Assembly: GCF_000513115.1 (NCBI RefSeq)
Contig: NZ_BAUU01000011.1
Coordinates: 62,001-126,000 of the forward strand
From: Halalkalibacter hemicellulosilyticusJCM 9152
GTDB lineage: Bacteria > Bacillota > Bacilli > Bacillales > Bacillaceae_D
Reading direction: 5' to 3'
DNA: 64,000 bases
Below the pieces are notes generated by a model, which was not told where the DNA came from, ran no database searches, and saw nothing but the letters and a program-made list of their open reading frames with translations. Both the position numbers and the translations under genes were made by a program. Position 1 is the stretch's first letter. Each line of letters starts with the position of its first letter. Shown here one piece after another: positions 1 to 8,208 of the stretch.

Positions 1-1
1 T

Positions 2-337
2 TTTTTTAGTGACGTCTTACCGTATGAGTTTTTTGGGAGCTTTCATACATCGTTATTTACATTAATGCAAGTCGTAACGTTTGAATCATGGGCAAGTCAA
101 GTGGCACGACCGATTATTAATGAAATCCCATGGTCGTGGGCGTATTTTGTTTCGTTTATTATTATTGGTGCCCTTGTCATCTTAAATCTTGTTGTAGCTG
201 TGATTTTAAGTTATTTAGGTCAAGAGGATGATGTAGAGCGTGATAAGCAAATGAATCGTTTGTATGAAGAAAATAAGGCATTAAAACAAGATGTAGCTGA
301 GATTAAAGAGATCTTGCTGAAGGGACAAAAGAGTTAA
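2..337 (+). CDS. Voltage-gated sodium channel (NaChBac/NavBp family), C-terminal part
   Basis: Cut by the left edge, so only the last 111 codons or so remain. The visible part covers the pore helix, the selectivity filter (TFESWAS, bases 77-97), the S6 membrane segment (about bases 140-220, FVSFIIIGALVILNLVVAVI) and a charged C-terminal tail. The tail (ENKALKQDVAEIKEILL) has heptad spacing like the four-helix coiled coil of NaChBac channels. Bacterial one-domain channels with this filter form homotetramers in the membrane and let Na+ in; in alkaliphilic Bacillus they support pH homeostasis, motility and chemotaxis. The known NaChBac filter is TLESWAS, so Leu to Phe is a small departure. Family identification is from the filter and S6; voltage sensor lies outside the window. 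Confidence 0.88.
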   Translation, partial: FFSDVLPYEFFGSFHTSLFTLMQVVTFESWASQVARPIINEIPWSWAYFVSFIIIGALVILNLVVAVILSYLGQEDDVERDKQMNRLYEENKALKQDVAEIKEILLKGQKS

Positions 338-416
338 TAGGACAATGGAAGCCTTATGAACTGGAGTCTATGTTACAAAGTGTATATTTAATCATTAAAA
401 ATGAGGGGGAAGGCGA

Positions 417-1127
417 ATGAATGGTTTAAATAAATTGGTCATGTTAATTTGTATATTGTGAATTGCTTTCATACCAATGAAAGTTGAGGCGGCTGTTTCA
501 ATTATAGATGAAGGAGAGTTTTTTAGTGAAAGTGAGATCGAATCTTTAAAGGAGCAATTTGAGGATTCTGAAAATGATTATTATATTGAGACCCTTATGA
601 GTTTAGGAGGTCAATCTATTAGTCAGTTTGCAGCTGATACTTTGCAGGAAGTAAGGTCAGAAGGATATTCAGCTGTTGTTGTTATATCGAATGAAGAAGG
701 CGAGATTCATATGGAGGTGGCAGAAGAAACCAATGTGGATCTTGTGATAGGTTCTAGTTCGATTGAATCGATTTTGGATGAGACGTTTATTCCTGAAGCG
801 ATAAATGGTCATTTTGCAGATGGGATTCATGCTTTGCTTACGCACATTGAATCATTGGAGAGACCTGACGAAACGATTGAAGCTATAGATGAATCTGAAA
901 CAGACTCTCGTGCAGAGAATACAGCTCCTGTAGAATCTGCACCTCCTTCTCACGGTTCAGACTCAACGGAGAGTTCATCGACTAGTGGTGATGATAGAGA
1001 AACTTCCAATTTTACTCTCCTTCTAACATGTGGACTTATAATTGTTATTTATTTTTGGACGAAGCGAAGAAAAACTAGAAAATATTATTCATTTTTTTGC
1101 TTTCACGATGCAGATATGGTGAAATAA
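417..1127 (+). pseudogene. TPM-domain membrane protein with in-frame stop in the signal peptide
   Basis: An ATG at 417 with a strong site (GAGGGGGAAGG) opens a signal-peptide-like stretch (MNGLNKLVMLICIL), which hits TGA at 459-461. The same frame then reads on from IAFIPMKVEAAV to the stop at 1127. The first later ATG (477) has no ribosome binding site and would give a 216-residue protein without a signal peptide. The body resembles a TPM domain (YgcG/Psb32 type; residues about 25-135 of the shortened form), followed by an acidic, Ser/Thr-rich linker, one membrane helix (LLLTCGLIIVIYFW) and a basic tail. TPM proteins are secreted or membrane proteins often linked to photosystem or cell-envelope upkeep; the role here is unknown. 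It is either a nonsense-mutated gene or a sequence error. Confidence 0.6.
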
Positions 1128-1144
1128 TTAGAAAAGGGGAGAAG

Positions 1145-1954
1145 ATGATGATTTTAAATCAAATTGTCGAAAGCATAAATCAAGTTAGAGAAAAAAATCC
1201 ACTTGTGCACAATATGACGAATGTGGTTGTGACCAATTTTACTGCGAATGGCTTGTATGCATTAGGTGCGTCACCAGTCATGGCTTATGCAAAAGAGGAA
1301 GTAGCCGATATGGCGCAAATGGCTGGTGCACTCGTATTAAATATCGGTACGCTGAAAGAAGAAGACGTTGAGGCGATGCTCATTGCTGGGAAATCAGCAA
1401 ATGAGCATGGAGTTCCTGTCATTTTTGATCCGGTTGGTGCAGGAGCAACTGTTTATCGAACGGAAACGTCTTGTAGAATTCTCGACGAACTCAATGTTTC
1501 GGTTATTCGTGGAAATGCAGCTGAGCTTGCGAATGTGATCGGTGAGCAATCTGAAATTAAAGGAGTCGATGGTGGGAGTGGGCGCCATAATTCAGTTGAA
1601 TTAGCGGAGAAGGCAGCTAAGCAACTTGATACAATTGTTGTGATGACAGGTAAAGAAGATGTCATAACTGATGGTCAGTCGACATTTATTGGACGAAACG
1701 GCCATCCGATGTTAACAAAGGTGACCGGAACGGGCTGTCTATTAAGCTCTGTCGTAGGAGCATTTGCTGCAGTTGAGAAAAATCTCGTATTAGCTTGTGT
1801 ATCAGCAGTATCTGTTTATGGTGTAGCAGCTGAATTTGCAGCAGAACAATCGGCAAAAGAAGGACCAGGTAGCTTTCAAATAGAATTTCTAAATCAATTA
1901 GCAAAAGTGAGTGCAAAGCATTTAGACGAGCGTCTAGCAATCAAGAAAAAGTAA
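1145..1954 (+). CDS. thiM: Hydroxyethylthiazole kinase
   Basis: Phosphorylates 4-methyl-5-(2-hydroxyethyl)thiazole with ATP for thiamine salvage, in the cytoplasm. It has 269 residues, the family's usual size. Seen: N-terminal [27 protein letters not shown] region that binds the thiazole, the DPVGAGAT segment and RGNAAE motif, and the C-terminal GTGC loop with Cys198, at the position known in the B. subtilis enzyme. The start at 1145 was chosen because AGGGGAG lies six bases upstream; an upstream in-frame extension to 1097 overlaps the previous gene. No thiC, thiE or thiD partner and no TPP riboswitch is visible next to it, so it looks like a stand-alone salvage gene. It ends at a strong hairpin (1988-2029). 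Confidence 0.95.
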   Translation: MMILNQIVESINQVREKNPLVHNMTNVVVTNFTANGLYALGASPVMAYAKEEVADMAQMAGALVLNIGTLKEEDVEAMLIAGKSANEHGVPVIFDPVGAGATVYRTETSCRILDELNVSVIRGNAAELANVIGEQSEIKGVDGGSGRHNSVELAEKAAKQLDTIVVMTGKEDVITDGQSTFIGRNGHPMLTKVTGTGCLLSSVVGAFAAVEKNLVLACVSAVSVYGVAAEFAAEQSAKEGPGSFQIEFLNQLAKVSAKHLDERLAIKKK

Positions 1955-1987
1955 TAGGAAATTCTTTCTCAAGAAAAGACCGATATC

Positions 1988-2029
1988 AAGGACACTGAAA
2001 AATTGCAGATCAACTTTTTCAGTGTCCTT
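1988..2029. terminator. Bidirectional terminator between thiM and spoVB; copy A of dispersed repeat family 1
   Basis: Perfect 15-bp inverted repeat AAGGACACTGAAAAA (1988-2002) / TTTTTCAGTGTCCTT (2015-2029) around a 12-base loop. The A/T tracts lie inside the stem, so it can end transcription from both convergent genes. The arms match other palindromes in this window (near 6.6, 8.0, 8.1, 41.2 and 59.0 kb). Confidence 0.75.
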
Positions 2030-2046
2030 CCGATATGCTTTTATTC

Positions 2047-3612
2047 TTAAGGGGTTAGAGATGCTAAGTATTTTCCGATATACGGAATTCTTTTTAATTC
2101 TTCTGATTTGACTAAGCCAAGTGCAAGAGTAAGGGCACAATAGAATAGAACTGTTATGGAGATAGTCAATAAAGTATGAACAAAAAGTGATGATTGTGTA
2201 AAGGCATATTCAGATAATAGATAGCCAACCCAGCCCGAGATGAGGATAAGAAAGATTGATTTTAATACCATCTTCGTATCGATTGTAAAGCTAATTGATT
2301 TAGCGACAGAAGCAAAATGAAGCATCGTGACAAGAATAAAGCCGATCACAATAGCGAGAGCTGCTCCCATAATGCCAAGCTCAGGCCTAGTGGCTAAGGC
2401 GAAAATAGCAACGATTTTCACAACGGCTCCAAAGAGACTATTCATCATTGCCGCCTTGGCTAAATCGAGTGCTTGTAACGTTGCTTGCAGAGGTGCTTGA
2501 AAATAGAGAAACAGTGTAAAAGGAGCCATGAGCTTTACATAGGTGGCAACGGTTGGTGCATCGTACATGAGTGTCATAATGGGTTCTGAATAAATATAGA
2601 GCACGACAACGGAAATACCTCCAGAAAGCATCGCGAGTCTTAAAGCTTGATTCAGTCTGAAATGCACGGTTTGATAATGATCACGAGCAACAGCTTCGCT
2701 AATAGCAGGAACTAAAGAGACAGATAGCGAATACGTAATAAAAGTAGGAAGTAGAATCAAAGGAATGACAAATCCTGTTAGCTCACCATATTGCTTCGTT
2801 GCCATAATGGTTGTTACACCAGCAATTGCTAGACTATGTGCGACGACAATCGGCTCAAAGAAGAGACCAACAGAGCCGATTAAGCGGCTCCCAGTTGTCG
2901 GTAAAGCAATGCCCATTAGATCACGAAATGTTTTTTTGCCATCCTTTACATATTGGAAGAAATGCCGACGAACCTTAAAGCGTTTGTTTGTTTTAAACAT
3001 GAAGGTCATATAAAGGAGTGACGCAAGTTCTCCAAAGACGACAGAAATCATTGCACCTGCAGCCGCATATTCAATTCCCATCGGTAAGAAAGCTGACGTT
3101 GTAATGGCTACTAGTGTGATACGAACGACTTGCTCAATGACTTGTGACATGGCTGTTGGTTTCATATTTTGCTTACCTTGGAAATAGCCCCTCATAACAG
3201 ACGAGAGTGCGACGATCGGTACAATTGGAGCGATCGCAATAAGTGGATAATAAGCTCGTTCATCCGTTAAAAGCGTCTGCGCGACAAATGGAGCAAAAAC
3301 AATCATAGCAGTTGTGAAGATAAGACTTAATACGGCTGTGATCGAAATGGAGACGACGAGAATTTTTTTGATTTTTCCGCGATCATTGTTTGCTTCGGCT
3401 TCTGCAACTAGTTTAGAAATAGCTACAGGTAGTCCTAATTGTGTAAGTGTGATGACGAGTATAAGTGTTGGAACGGCCATCATATATAGACCAACACCTT
3501 CAGCACCCATAATGCGAGCAACGACAATTCTATTCACAAACCCTAGAAATCTAGTGATTAAGCCTGCAATGATTAAGATAAACGCTCCTTTTAGAAACGT
3601 TTGCTTTGACAT
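2047..3612 (-). CDS. spoVB: SpoVB-like polysaccharide/lipid flippase (MATE/MOP superfamily)
   Basis: Polytopic membrane protein of 521 residues with about 14 hydrophobic segments, as in the MOP (Wzx/MurJ/SpoVB) exporters. It begins with the typical MSKQTFLKGAFIL and contains RFLGFVNRIVVARIMGAEGVGLY and the MRGYFQGKQNMKPTA region of the SpoVB family. SpoVB is needed for spore cortex synthesis in B. subtilis and is thought to move lipid-linked precursors across the membrane. Identity is supported by position: in B. subtilis spoVB also sits beside yrzD/comN and secDF. The ATG at 3612 was preferred over 3618 because GTAGGG then lies six bases upstream and the N-terminus matches the family. It is divergent from comN. 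Confidence 0.85.
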   Translation of the reverse strand: MSKQTFLKGAFILIIAGLITRFLGFVNRIVVARIMGAEGVGLYMMAVPTLILVITLTQLGLPVAISKLVAEAEANNDRGKIKKILVVSISITAVLSLIFTTAMIVFAPFVAQTLLTDERAYYPLIAIAPIVPIVALSSVMRGYFQGKQNMKPTAMSQVIEQVVRITLVAITTSAFLPMGIEYAAAGAMISVVFGELASLLYMTFMFKTNKRFKVRRHFFQYVKDGKKTFRDLMGIALPTTGSRLIGSVGLFFEPIVVAHSLAIAGVTTIMATKQYGELTGFVIPLILLPTFITYSLSVSLVPAISEAVARDHYQTVHFRLNQALRLAMLSGGISVVVLYIYSEPIMTLMYDAPTVATYVKLMAPFTLFLYFQAPLQATLQALDLAKAAMMNSLFGAVVKIVAIFALATRPELGIMGAALAIVIGFILVTMLHFASVAKSISFTIDTKMVLKSIFLILISGWVGYLLSEYAFTQSSLFVHTLLTISITVLFYCALTLALGLVKSEELKRIPYIGKYLASLTP

Positions 3613-3721
3613 GGGCATCCCTACTTTCTTGAAAAAAAATGATGGATATTTGCGGTATTTATTTATATGCTTAATAGTGGGTCAAGCATGACAAGTTGTT
3701 TATTAGAAAGGGAGCGTATTA

Positions 3722-3793
3722 GGCCACTGAAAAAGGACAAAATCGATTTTTTAGTACTTTTCATTGCTTAAAGAGCACCAAAAAAGAGGTCGT
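3722..3793. repeat. Degenerate/short copy B of dispersed repeat family 1
   Basis: Begins GGCCACTGAAAAAGGACAAA like the left half of the composite element at 7992-8144 and ends AGCACCAAAAAAG like its right half. It lacks most of the middle and the closing arm. It lies between the divergent spoVB and comN genes. Confidence 0.6.
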
Positions 3794-3882
3794 ATTCATT
3801 TATTTGCTGTTGTACGTTTTCCGAAAATTGAAGCGTATCGAGTGTTTGTTTAGCAGCTATTTTACATAAGGGGGAAGTAAGT

Positions 3883-4167
3883 ATGGCAGAAAAACAACAA
3901 TTTGAAGTGTGGAAGGAAGATGTGGAACCGGCATTACGTAGCAAAGTCGATGAGTTTCATTTATTAGGCTATGATCGTGCTACGATGGAGGACGTGTGGA
4001 CATGCGTTTTATATCAATTAAGGAAGAAAAAAGAATATATGCATAAGCATACATTTGTGAATCACATTTTAACGTTGAAATCACAAACATATATGACATG
4101 GCTGACAATGCATGCTTTTAAGGAGCCAACTGATTGGTTTGCTGAATTTGAAGAGAAAGAGGCTTAA
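3883..4167 (+). CDS. comN: Post-transcriptional regulator ComN family (YrzD)
   Basis: Small soluble protein of 94 residues, close to the usual size. Motifs of the ComN family are visible: WKEDVEPALRSKVDEFHLLGY, VWTCVLYQLRKKK and a conserved C-terminal MTWLTMHAFKE. In B. subtilis ComN acts on comE late-competence mRNA through its 5' untranslated region and associates with DivIVA at cell poles and septa. Its place between spoVB and the secDF genes is the same as in B. subtilis. Start ATG with AAGGGGGAAG upstream. A small hairpin (4228-4240) separates it from secD. Confidence 0.88.
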   Translation: MAEKQQFEVWKEDVEPALRSKVDEFHLLGYDRATMEDVWTCVLYQLRKKKEYMHKHTFVNHILTLKSQTYMTWLTMHAFKEPTDWFAEFEEKEA

Positions 4168-4227
4168 AACAAAGCAGCATTTACTGATTGACTCTAAAAG
4201 ATAAGAAGAGAAAGGGATTTAAACAAG

Positions 4228-4262
4228 ACCGCTTTGCGGTTTTCCTGTAGGCAAGATATAAT
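4228..4262 (+). promoter_or_regulatory. Small hairpin after comN overlapping a probable SigA promoter for secD
   Basis: ACCGC (4228-4232) / GCGGT (4236-4240) plus T-run forms a short terminator. The -35-like TTGCGG (4234-4239) is inside this hairpin and is followed after exactly 17 bases by TATAAT (4257-4262), giving secD-secF its own promoter. Promoter call is by sequence match only. Confidence 0.55.
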
Positions 4263-4309
4263 GGAAATTATTGCAGTTATGGGATTAGAGAAGGGGGCAA
4301 AAGAGACAT

Positions 4310-5614
4310 ATGGTTAAGAAAGGGCGAATTGTCGCTTTTTTTCTCATTGTCGCTTTAATTGCTGGGCTCATTTGGCAGACAGCGATGGACGTGGCAACAG
4401 AGATTAAGCTAGGGCTTGATCTTCAAGGTGGATTTGAAGTGCTTTATGAAGTGAAGCCTGCTAATGAAGGAGACGTTATAAATGATCAGGCACTCGAAGC
4501 GACAGCAAGTGCATTGAATCAAAGAATTAACGTCATCGGGGTATCGGAGCCGTTCATTGGGATTGAGGGTGAAGATCGGATACGTGTGCAATTAGCCGGT
4601 GTTGATGATCAACAATCAGCGCGAGAGCTTCTTGCAACAGAAGCAGAGTTAACGATACGAAATGTGTATGATGAAGTGTTAGCGGATGGAAGTGATTTAC
4701 GACAAGGTGGGGCAAATGCTAACCTACATCCAGATACGAACGACCCTATTGTGAATGTTACGTTTCAAGACTCGCGATTAATGCAAGAGATTACAGGAGA
4801 GTTGTACCATGGCCCACCTGAAGAGAACATGCTTGTTGTGTGGCTCGATTTTGAAGAAGGAGTAGACTCTTACGAAGAAGAGCGAATGAAGGCTGATCCG
4901 AAATATTTATCAGCTGCTGTTGTTCGAGATGTGATAACGAGTCCTACAGCTACGATTAGTGGTGACTTTACGGTAGAGGAAACGAGACAGTTAGCAGAAA
5001 TTCTAAATGCAGGAGCACTTCCGACAACGTTAGAGGAGCTATCCTCCAATTCTGTAGGAGCATCACTTGGCGAACGTGCGATGGAGCAAACGATTTATGC
5101 TGGCTTTATCGGCATTGCGCTCATTTTTATTTATATGCTCGTCTATTATCGCTTTATGGGGATGGTAGCAGTTGTCACGTTAAGTGCATATATTTATTTA
5201 GTGCTACTCGTTTTTAATATGATGAATGCGGTGTTAACCTTACCAGGTATCGCAGCTCTTATTCTTGGTGTTGGGATGGCTGTTGATGCGAATATTATTA
5301 CATATGAACGGATTAAGGATGAGATTCGTTCGGGAAAGACGGTGATGTCTTCATTTAAAGCAGGATCTAAGCGTTCGTTATCAACGATTCTAGATGCGAA
5401 CATTACAACGATTCTAGCAGCAGCTGTTCTATTTTCATTTGGGACAAGCTCTGTTCAAGGTTTTGCCGTTATGTTAATTGTCAGTATTTTAACAAGCTTC
5501 ATCACAGCTGTATTTGGTACGAGGTTGCTCCTCGGTCTTTGGGTGAAGAGTCGTGCTCTTGATAAGAAGTACCGTTTGTTTGGCGTAAAGGAGGATGAGA
5601 TAAATGATCTTTAA
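4310..5614 (+). CDS. secD: Protein translocase subunit SecD
   Basis: Membrane component of the Sec accessory complex that uses the proton or sodium gradient to help pull exported proteins through SecYEG. It has 434 residues: TM1 at about 5-25, a large outer domain beginning LGLDLQGGFEVLYEV, the VGASLGERAMEQTIYAG stretch, then TM2-TM6 with the conserved GMAVDANIITYERIKDEIR region (about 320-340). Start ATG with AGAAGGGGG upstream. It overlaps secF by 11 bases, so the two are co-translated. In most Bacillus species SecD and SecF are one fused protein; here they are two genes. Confidence 0.93.
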   Translation: MVKKGRIVAFFLIVALIAGLIWQTAMDVATEIKLGLDLQGGFEVLYEVKPANEGDVINDQALEATASALNQRINVIGVSEPFIGIEGEDRIRVQLAGVDDQQSARELLATEAELTIRNVYDEVLADGSDLRQGGANANLHPDTNDPIVNVTFQDSRLMQEITGELYHGPPEENMLVVWLDFEEGVDSYEEERMKADPKYLSAAVVRDVITSPTATISGDFTVEETRQLAEILNAGALPTTLEELSSNSVGASLGERAMEQTIYAGFIGIALIFIYMLVYYRFMGMVAVVTLSAYIYLVLLVFNMMNAVLTLPGIAALILGVGMAVDANIITYERIKDEIRSGKTVMSSFKAGSKRSLSTILDANITTILAAAVLFSFGTSSVQGFAVMLIVSILTSFITAVFGTRLLLGLWVKSRALDKKYRLFGVKEDEINDL

Positions 5615-6551
5615 TTTTCAAAACAAAGAAATTGACTTTGTGAAGCATCGTAAGAAATTCTTTCTTTTCTCAGGCTCCTTTGCACTTCTTGGAATTATTT
5701 TGTTGCTAACATTCGGTTTGAACTTGGGAATTGATTTTAGTAGTGGTTCACGTGTCGACATTTTAGCGAATGAGTCGATCACGGAAGAAGAGCTCATAGA
5801 AGACTTTGAACAGCTAGGACATAGTATTACGGTCAACGATATTACGCTCGCTGGTGATAACTTTGATATGGCAAGTGTACGTTTTGTCGGAGTGTTAGAT
5901 TCAACTGAAATCGCAGAAATACAAAGCTTTTATAATGATAAGTTTGGTGCTGAACCGAATATTAGTACGGTTGATCCACGAATCGGTCAAGAGCTTGCAA
6001 GAAACGCGTTAATGGCTGTTGCGATCGCATCGATTGGGATTATCATTTATGTGACGATTCGATTTGAGTATTTATATGGGATTGCAGCCATTGTTGCATT
6101 ACTTCATGATGCATTCTTTGTTATTGCTGTGTTTAGCTTGCTGCAAATTGAGGTGAACATACCTTTTATTGCTGCTGTTTTGACGATTGTCGGTTATTCT
6201 ATAAATGATACGATTGTTACGTTTGACCGAATTAGGGAGAATATGAAATTAGCAAAACGGGTTAAGGGCTTTGATGATTTAGCAGCAATTGTGAATAAAA
6301 GTCTAGTCCAAACATTAGCACGTTCGATAAATACGGTCTTAACGGTTGTCTTTGCTGCCGGGGCAATCTTCCTGTTTGGAGGAGAAGCGATTCGTACGTT
6401 TGCATTTGCTCTCGTTGTCGGTTTAGTAGCAGGGACGTATTCATCAATGTTCCTTGCTTCCCAACTATGGTTAGTTTGGAAATCGAAGCAACTTGCGAAG
6501 AAACGCTTTGATGCACAAAAGCAAGATCCAGAGGGAAATCCTACTGTATAA
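5604..6551 (+). CDS. secF: Protein translocase subunit SecF
   Basis: Partner of SecD, 315 residues. Seen: TM1 (FFLFSGSFALLGIILLL), the outer segment with LGIDFSSGSRVDI, then five more membrane helices, including the conserved GYSINDTIVTFDRIRENM motif (about 215) and the final ALVVGLVAGTYSSMF helix. An AAAGGAGG ribosome site lies inside the end of secD, and the 11-base overlap implies translational coupling. The gene ends at a hairpin (6557-6585). Confidence 0.94.
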   Translation: MIFNFQNKEIDFVKHRKKFFLFSGSFALLGIILLLTFGLNLGIDFSSGSRVDILANESITEEELIEDFEQLGHSITVNDITLAGDNFDMASVRFVGVLDSTEIAEIQSFYNDKFGAEPNISTVDPRIGQELARNALMAVAIASIGIIIYVTIRFEYLYGIAAIVALLHDAFFVIAVFSLLQIEVNIPFIAAVLTIVGYSINDTIVTFDRIRENMKLAKRVKGFDDLAAIVNKSLVQTLARSINTVLTVVFAAGAIFLFGGEAIRTFAFALVVGLVAGTYSSMFLASQLWLVWKSKQLAKKRFDAQKQDPEGNPTV

Positions 6552-6556
6552 GAGGG

Positions 6557-6585
6557 TGTTCAAAAAAAGGGGGCCCTTTTGAACA
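6557..6585 (+). terminator. Terminator after secF
   Basis: TGTTCAAAA (6557-6565) pairs with TTTTGAACA (6577-6585) around a GGGGGCCC centre. A second palindrome follows at 6601-6646. Confidence 0.7.
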
Positions 6586-6600
6586 ATCTCTATAAGAAGA

Positions 6601-6646
6601 AAGGGTACTGAAAAAGTAAAAGCTAAACTTTTTCAGTGCCCTTTTG
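6601..6646. repeat. Copy C of dispersed repeat family 1 (palindrome)
   Basis: AAAGGGTACTGAAAAAGT (6601-6618) pairs with ACTTTTTCAGTGCCCTTT (6628-6645) with one mismatch around a nine-base loop. It is next to an independent terminator, so termination alone does not explain it. Confidence 0.8.
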
Positions 6647-6745
6647 TCGCTAGAAAACGAGTGGTGGAAGAAGATTTCGGGTATACTTAGAAGTATAGAG
6701 GTCCGGTCTGACTTAAGTAGCTCGAATGAAAAGTAGGTGTGAATA

Positions 6746-7675
6746 TTGGTAGGGGTAGAATCTGATGTACGCTATAAGAAAGTTCGCTTTGCTGCGTGGG
6801 TAGGAATCGTCGGAAATGTGATTTTGGCAATTGTGAAAGCCATTATTGGAGTGATGTCAAATAGTAAAGCATTAATTGCGGATGCAGCTCACTCAGCGTC
6901 CGACGTAGTCGGTTCCGTTGTCGTATTAATTGGCGTTCGTGCTGCGAAGCTACCTCCTGATCGTGACCATCCGTATGGCCATGGAAAAGCAGAATCTGTG
7001 GCAGCAATCATTGTTGCGGTGCTATTATTTATCGTAGGGTTTGAAATTGCGATTAGAGCTATCCATTCATTTTTTGAACCGGTTGTTATACCGAAAACGA
7101 TGGCGATTTATGCTGTTCTTTTTTCAATAATTGTAAAGGAATGTATGTTTAGATATAAGCATTATTTGGGTAAGAAGTATAAGAGTGAAGCATTAGTGAC
7201 AGATGCGTGGCATCATCGCTCTGACGTGTTTTCTTCACTAGCAGCCTTAATTGGGATTGGGGCGGCTTTGCTCGGGGGGTATATGAATATTAATTGGCTC
7301 GTCTATGGAGATGCGATAGCGAGTGCCTTTGTTGCGATTTTAATTGCGAAAATGGCTTGGTCGCTTGGGCAACAGTCGATTCATAATGCGTTGGATCACG
7401 TCCTTCATGAAGAGGACACAGTGGAAATGAAACGAATAGCTCAAGAGGTAGATGGTGTAATGAATATTGATGAATTCTATGCGCGTGAGCATGGGCATTA
7501 TGTCATTATTGATATTAAGGTTGCTGTAGATCCGTATATTACGGTTGAAGAAGGCCATGCAATTGCTAAGCAGGTGAAGGCGAGATTAATGGAGGATAAG
7601 CAAGTTCAAGATGTTCTCGTTCATATTAACCCATATGATGTAGATCGAGATGAAGAAAAGAAGGAGGAGACGTGA
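6746..7675 (+). CDS. Cation diffusion facilitator (CDF) family metal exporter
   Basis: Membrane exporter of 309 residues, six predicted helices (first AAWVGIVGNVILAIVKAIIGV) and a cytoplasmic C-terminal domain (about 215-300). The metal site is visible as HSASD in TM2 and HHRSD in TM5 (HxxxD pair), with the HPYGHGKAE motif after TM2. CDF proteins exchange H+ for Zn2+, Mn2+, Fe2+ or Co2+; the metal cannot be fixed from sequence alone, though B. subtilis relatives include the Mn exporters MneP and MneS. The start appears to be TTG at 6746, with AGTAGGTG upstream; no ATG or GTG fits. Its stop shares a base with the ATG of the following LapA gene (TGATG), so they are likely cotranscribed. Confidence 0.88.
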   Translation: MVGVESDVRYKKVRFAAWVGIVGNVILAIVKAIIGVMSNSKALIADAAHSASDVVGSVVVLIGVRAAKLPPDRDHPYGHGKAESVAAIIVAVLLFIVGFEIAIRAIHSFFEPVVIPKTMAIYAVLFSIIVKECMFRYKHYLGKKYKSEALVTDAWHHRSDVFSSLAALIGIGAALLGGYMNINWLVYGDAIASAFVAILIAKMAWSLGQQSIHNALDHVLHEEDTVEMKRIAQEVDGVMNIDEFYAREHGHYVIIDIKVAVDPYITVEEGHAIAKQVKARLMEDKQVQDVLVHINPYDVDRDEEKKEET

Positions 7676-7685
7676 TGCGGGGACA

Positions 7686-7985
7686 ATGGCACTTATCATA
7701 AGTCTAGTTATAGCGATTATTATTTCCGTTTTTGCCATTATTAATGTGGAAGCAGTTCCTGTAAATTATTTATTTGGCGTAGCAGAATGGCCTCTCATAT
7801 TAGTCATATTAGGATCAGTACTAATGGGGGCGATTATTGCTGGAGCAATGGCGATGGTCCGAATTTATCGGCTTCAGCACGAAATGAAACGAATGAAGCA
7901 AGCCCACGCAGTACCAGAGTTTGATAGTGAAGATAATCAGACAATGGTGGACGAAGATGAAAGCATAGCCAATGAAAAGAAGTAA
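7686..7985 (+). CDS. LapA-domain (DUF1049, YrvD-like) membrane protein, N-terminus apparently frameshifted
   Basis: Two membrane helices (ALIISLVIAIIISVFAIINV and WPLILVILGSVLMGAIIAGA) followed by a basic/acidic cytoplasmic tail: the LapA layout, equal in position to B. subtilis yrvD before recJ. The best ribosome site (AAGGAGGAG, 7661-7669) serves an ATG at 7675 that reads MRGQW, the normal start of these proteins, but runs into TAA eight codons on. The rest of the protein lies in the next frame. Adding one G near 7689 (TGGCA to TGGGCA) would give MRGQWALIIS and a 103-residue protein. As written, translation could begin at ATG 7686, 16 bases from the site. Function of small LapA proteins is poorly known (envelope assembly in other bacteria). 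Confidence 0.75.
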   Translation: MALIISLVIAIIISVFAIINVEAVPVNYLFGVAEWPLILVILGSVLMGAIIAGAMAMVRIYRLQHEMKRMKQAHAVPEFDSEDNQTMVDEDESIANEKK

Positions 7986-7991
7986 TATAGG

Positions 7992-8144
7992 AGGCCACTG
8001 AAAAAGGACAAATCGACTTGTTCAGTGCCTTTCATTTGGGTAGCAATGGCTGCACTCGTATCAATCTTTGCAAAACAGGCAGCGGTTTTGCCCATTGCTA
8101 CAAGGGCACCAAAAAAGTTAAAAGCCAAACTTTTTCAGTGCCCT
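7992..8144. repeat. Composite element of dispersed repeat family 1 (copies D and E flanking an inverted pair)
   Basis: Left unit AGGCCACTGAA...TTCAGTGCCT (7992-8030) and right unit AGGGCACCAAAAAAGT / ACTTTTTCAGTGCCCT (8103-8118 / 8129-8144) enclose a third inverted pair, GTAGCAATGG (8040-8049) / CCATTGCTAC (8092-8101). The whole 153-bp block lies between lapA and the recJ promoter. The copy at 3722-3793 looks like a shortened form of it. Confidence 0.75.
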
Positions 8145-8157
8145 CTAATACATAGCA

Positions 8158-8186
8158 TTGTCACCCTTTGATCACTCCTGTATAAT
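8158..8186 (+). promoter_or_regulatory. SigA promoter of recJ
   Basis: TTGTCA (8158-8163), 17-base spacer, TATAAT (8181-8186), 23 bases before the recJ ATG. It begins 14 bases after the composite repeat. Confidence 0.8.
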
Positions 8187-8208
8187 GGGAAGGTCAAGGG
8201 GTGTTTGT

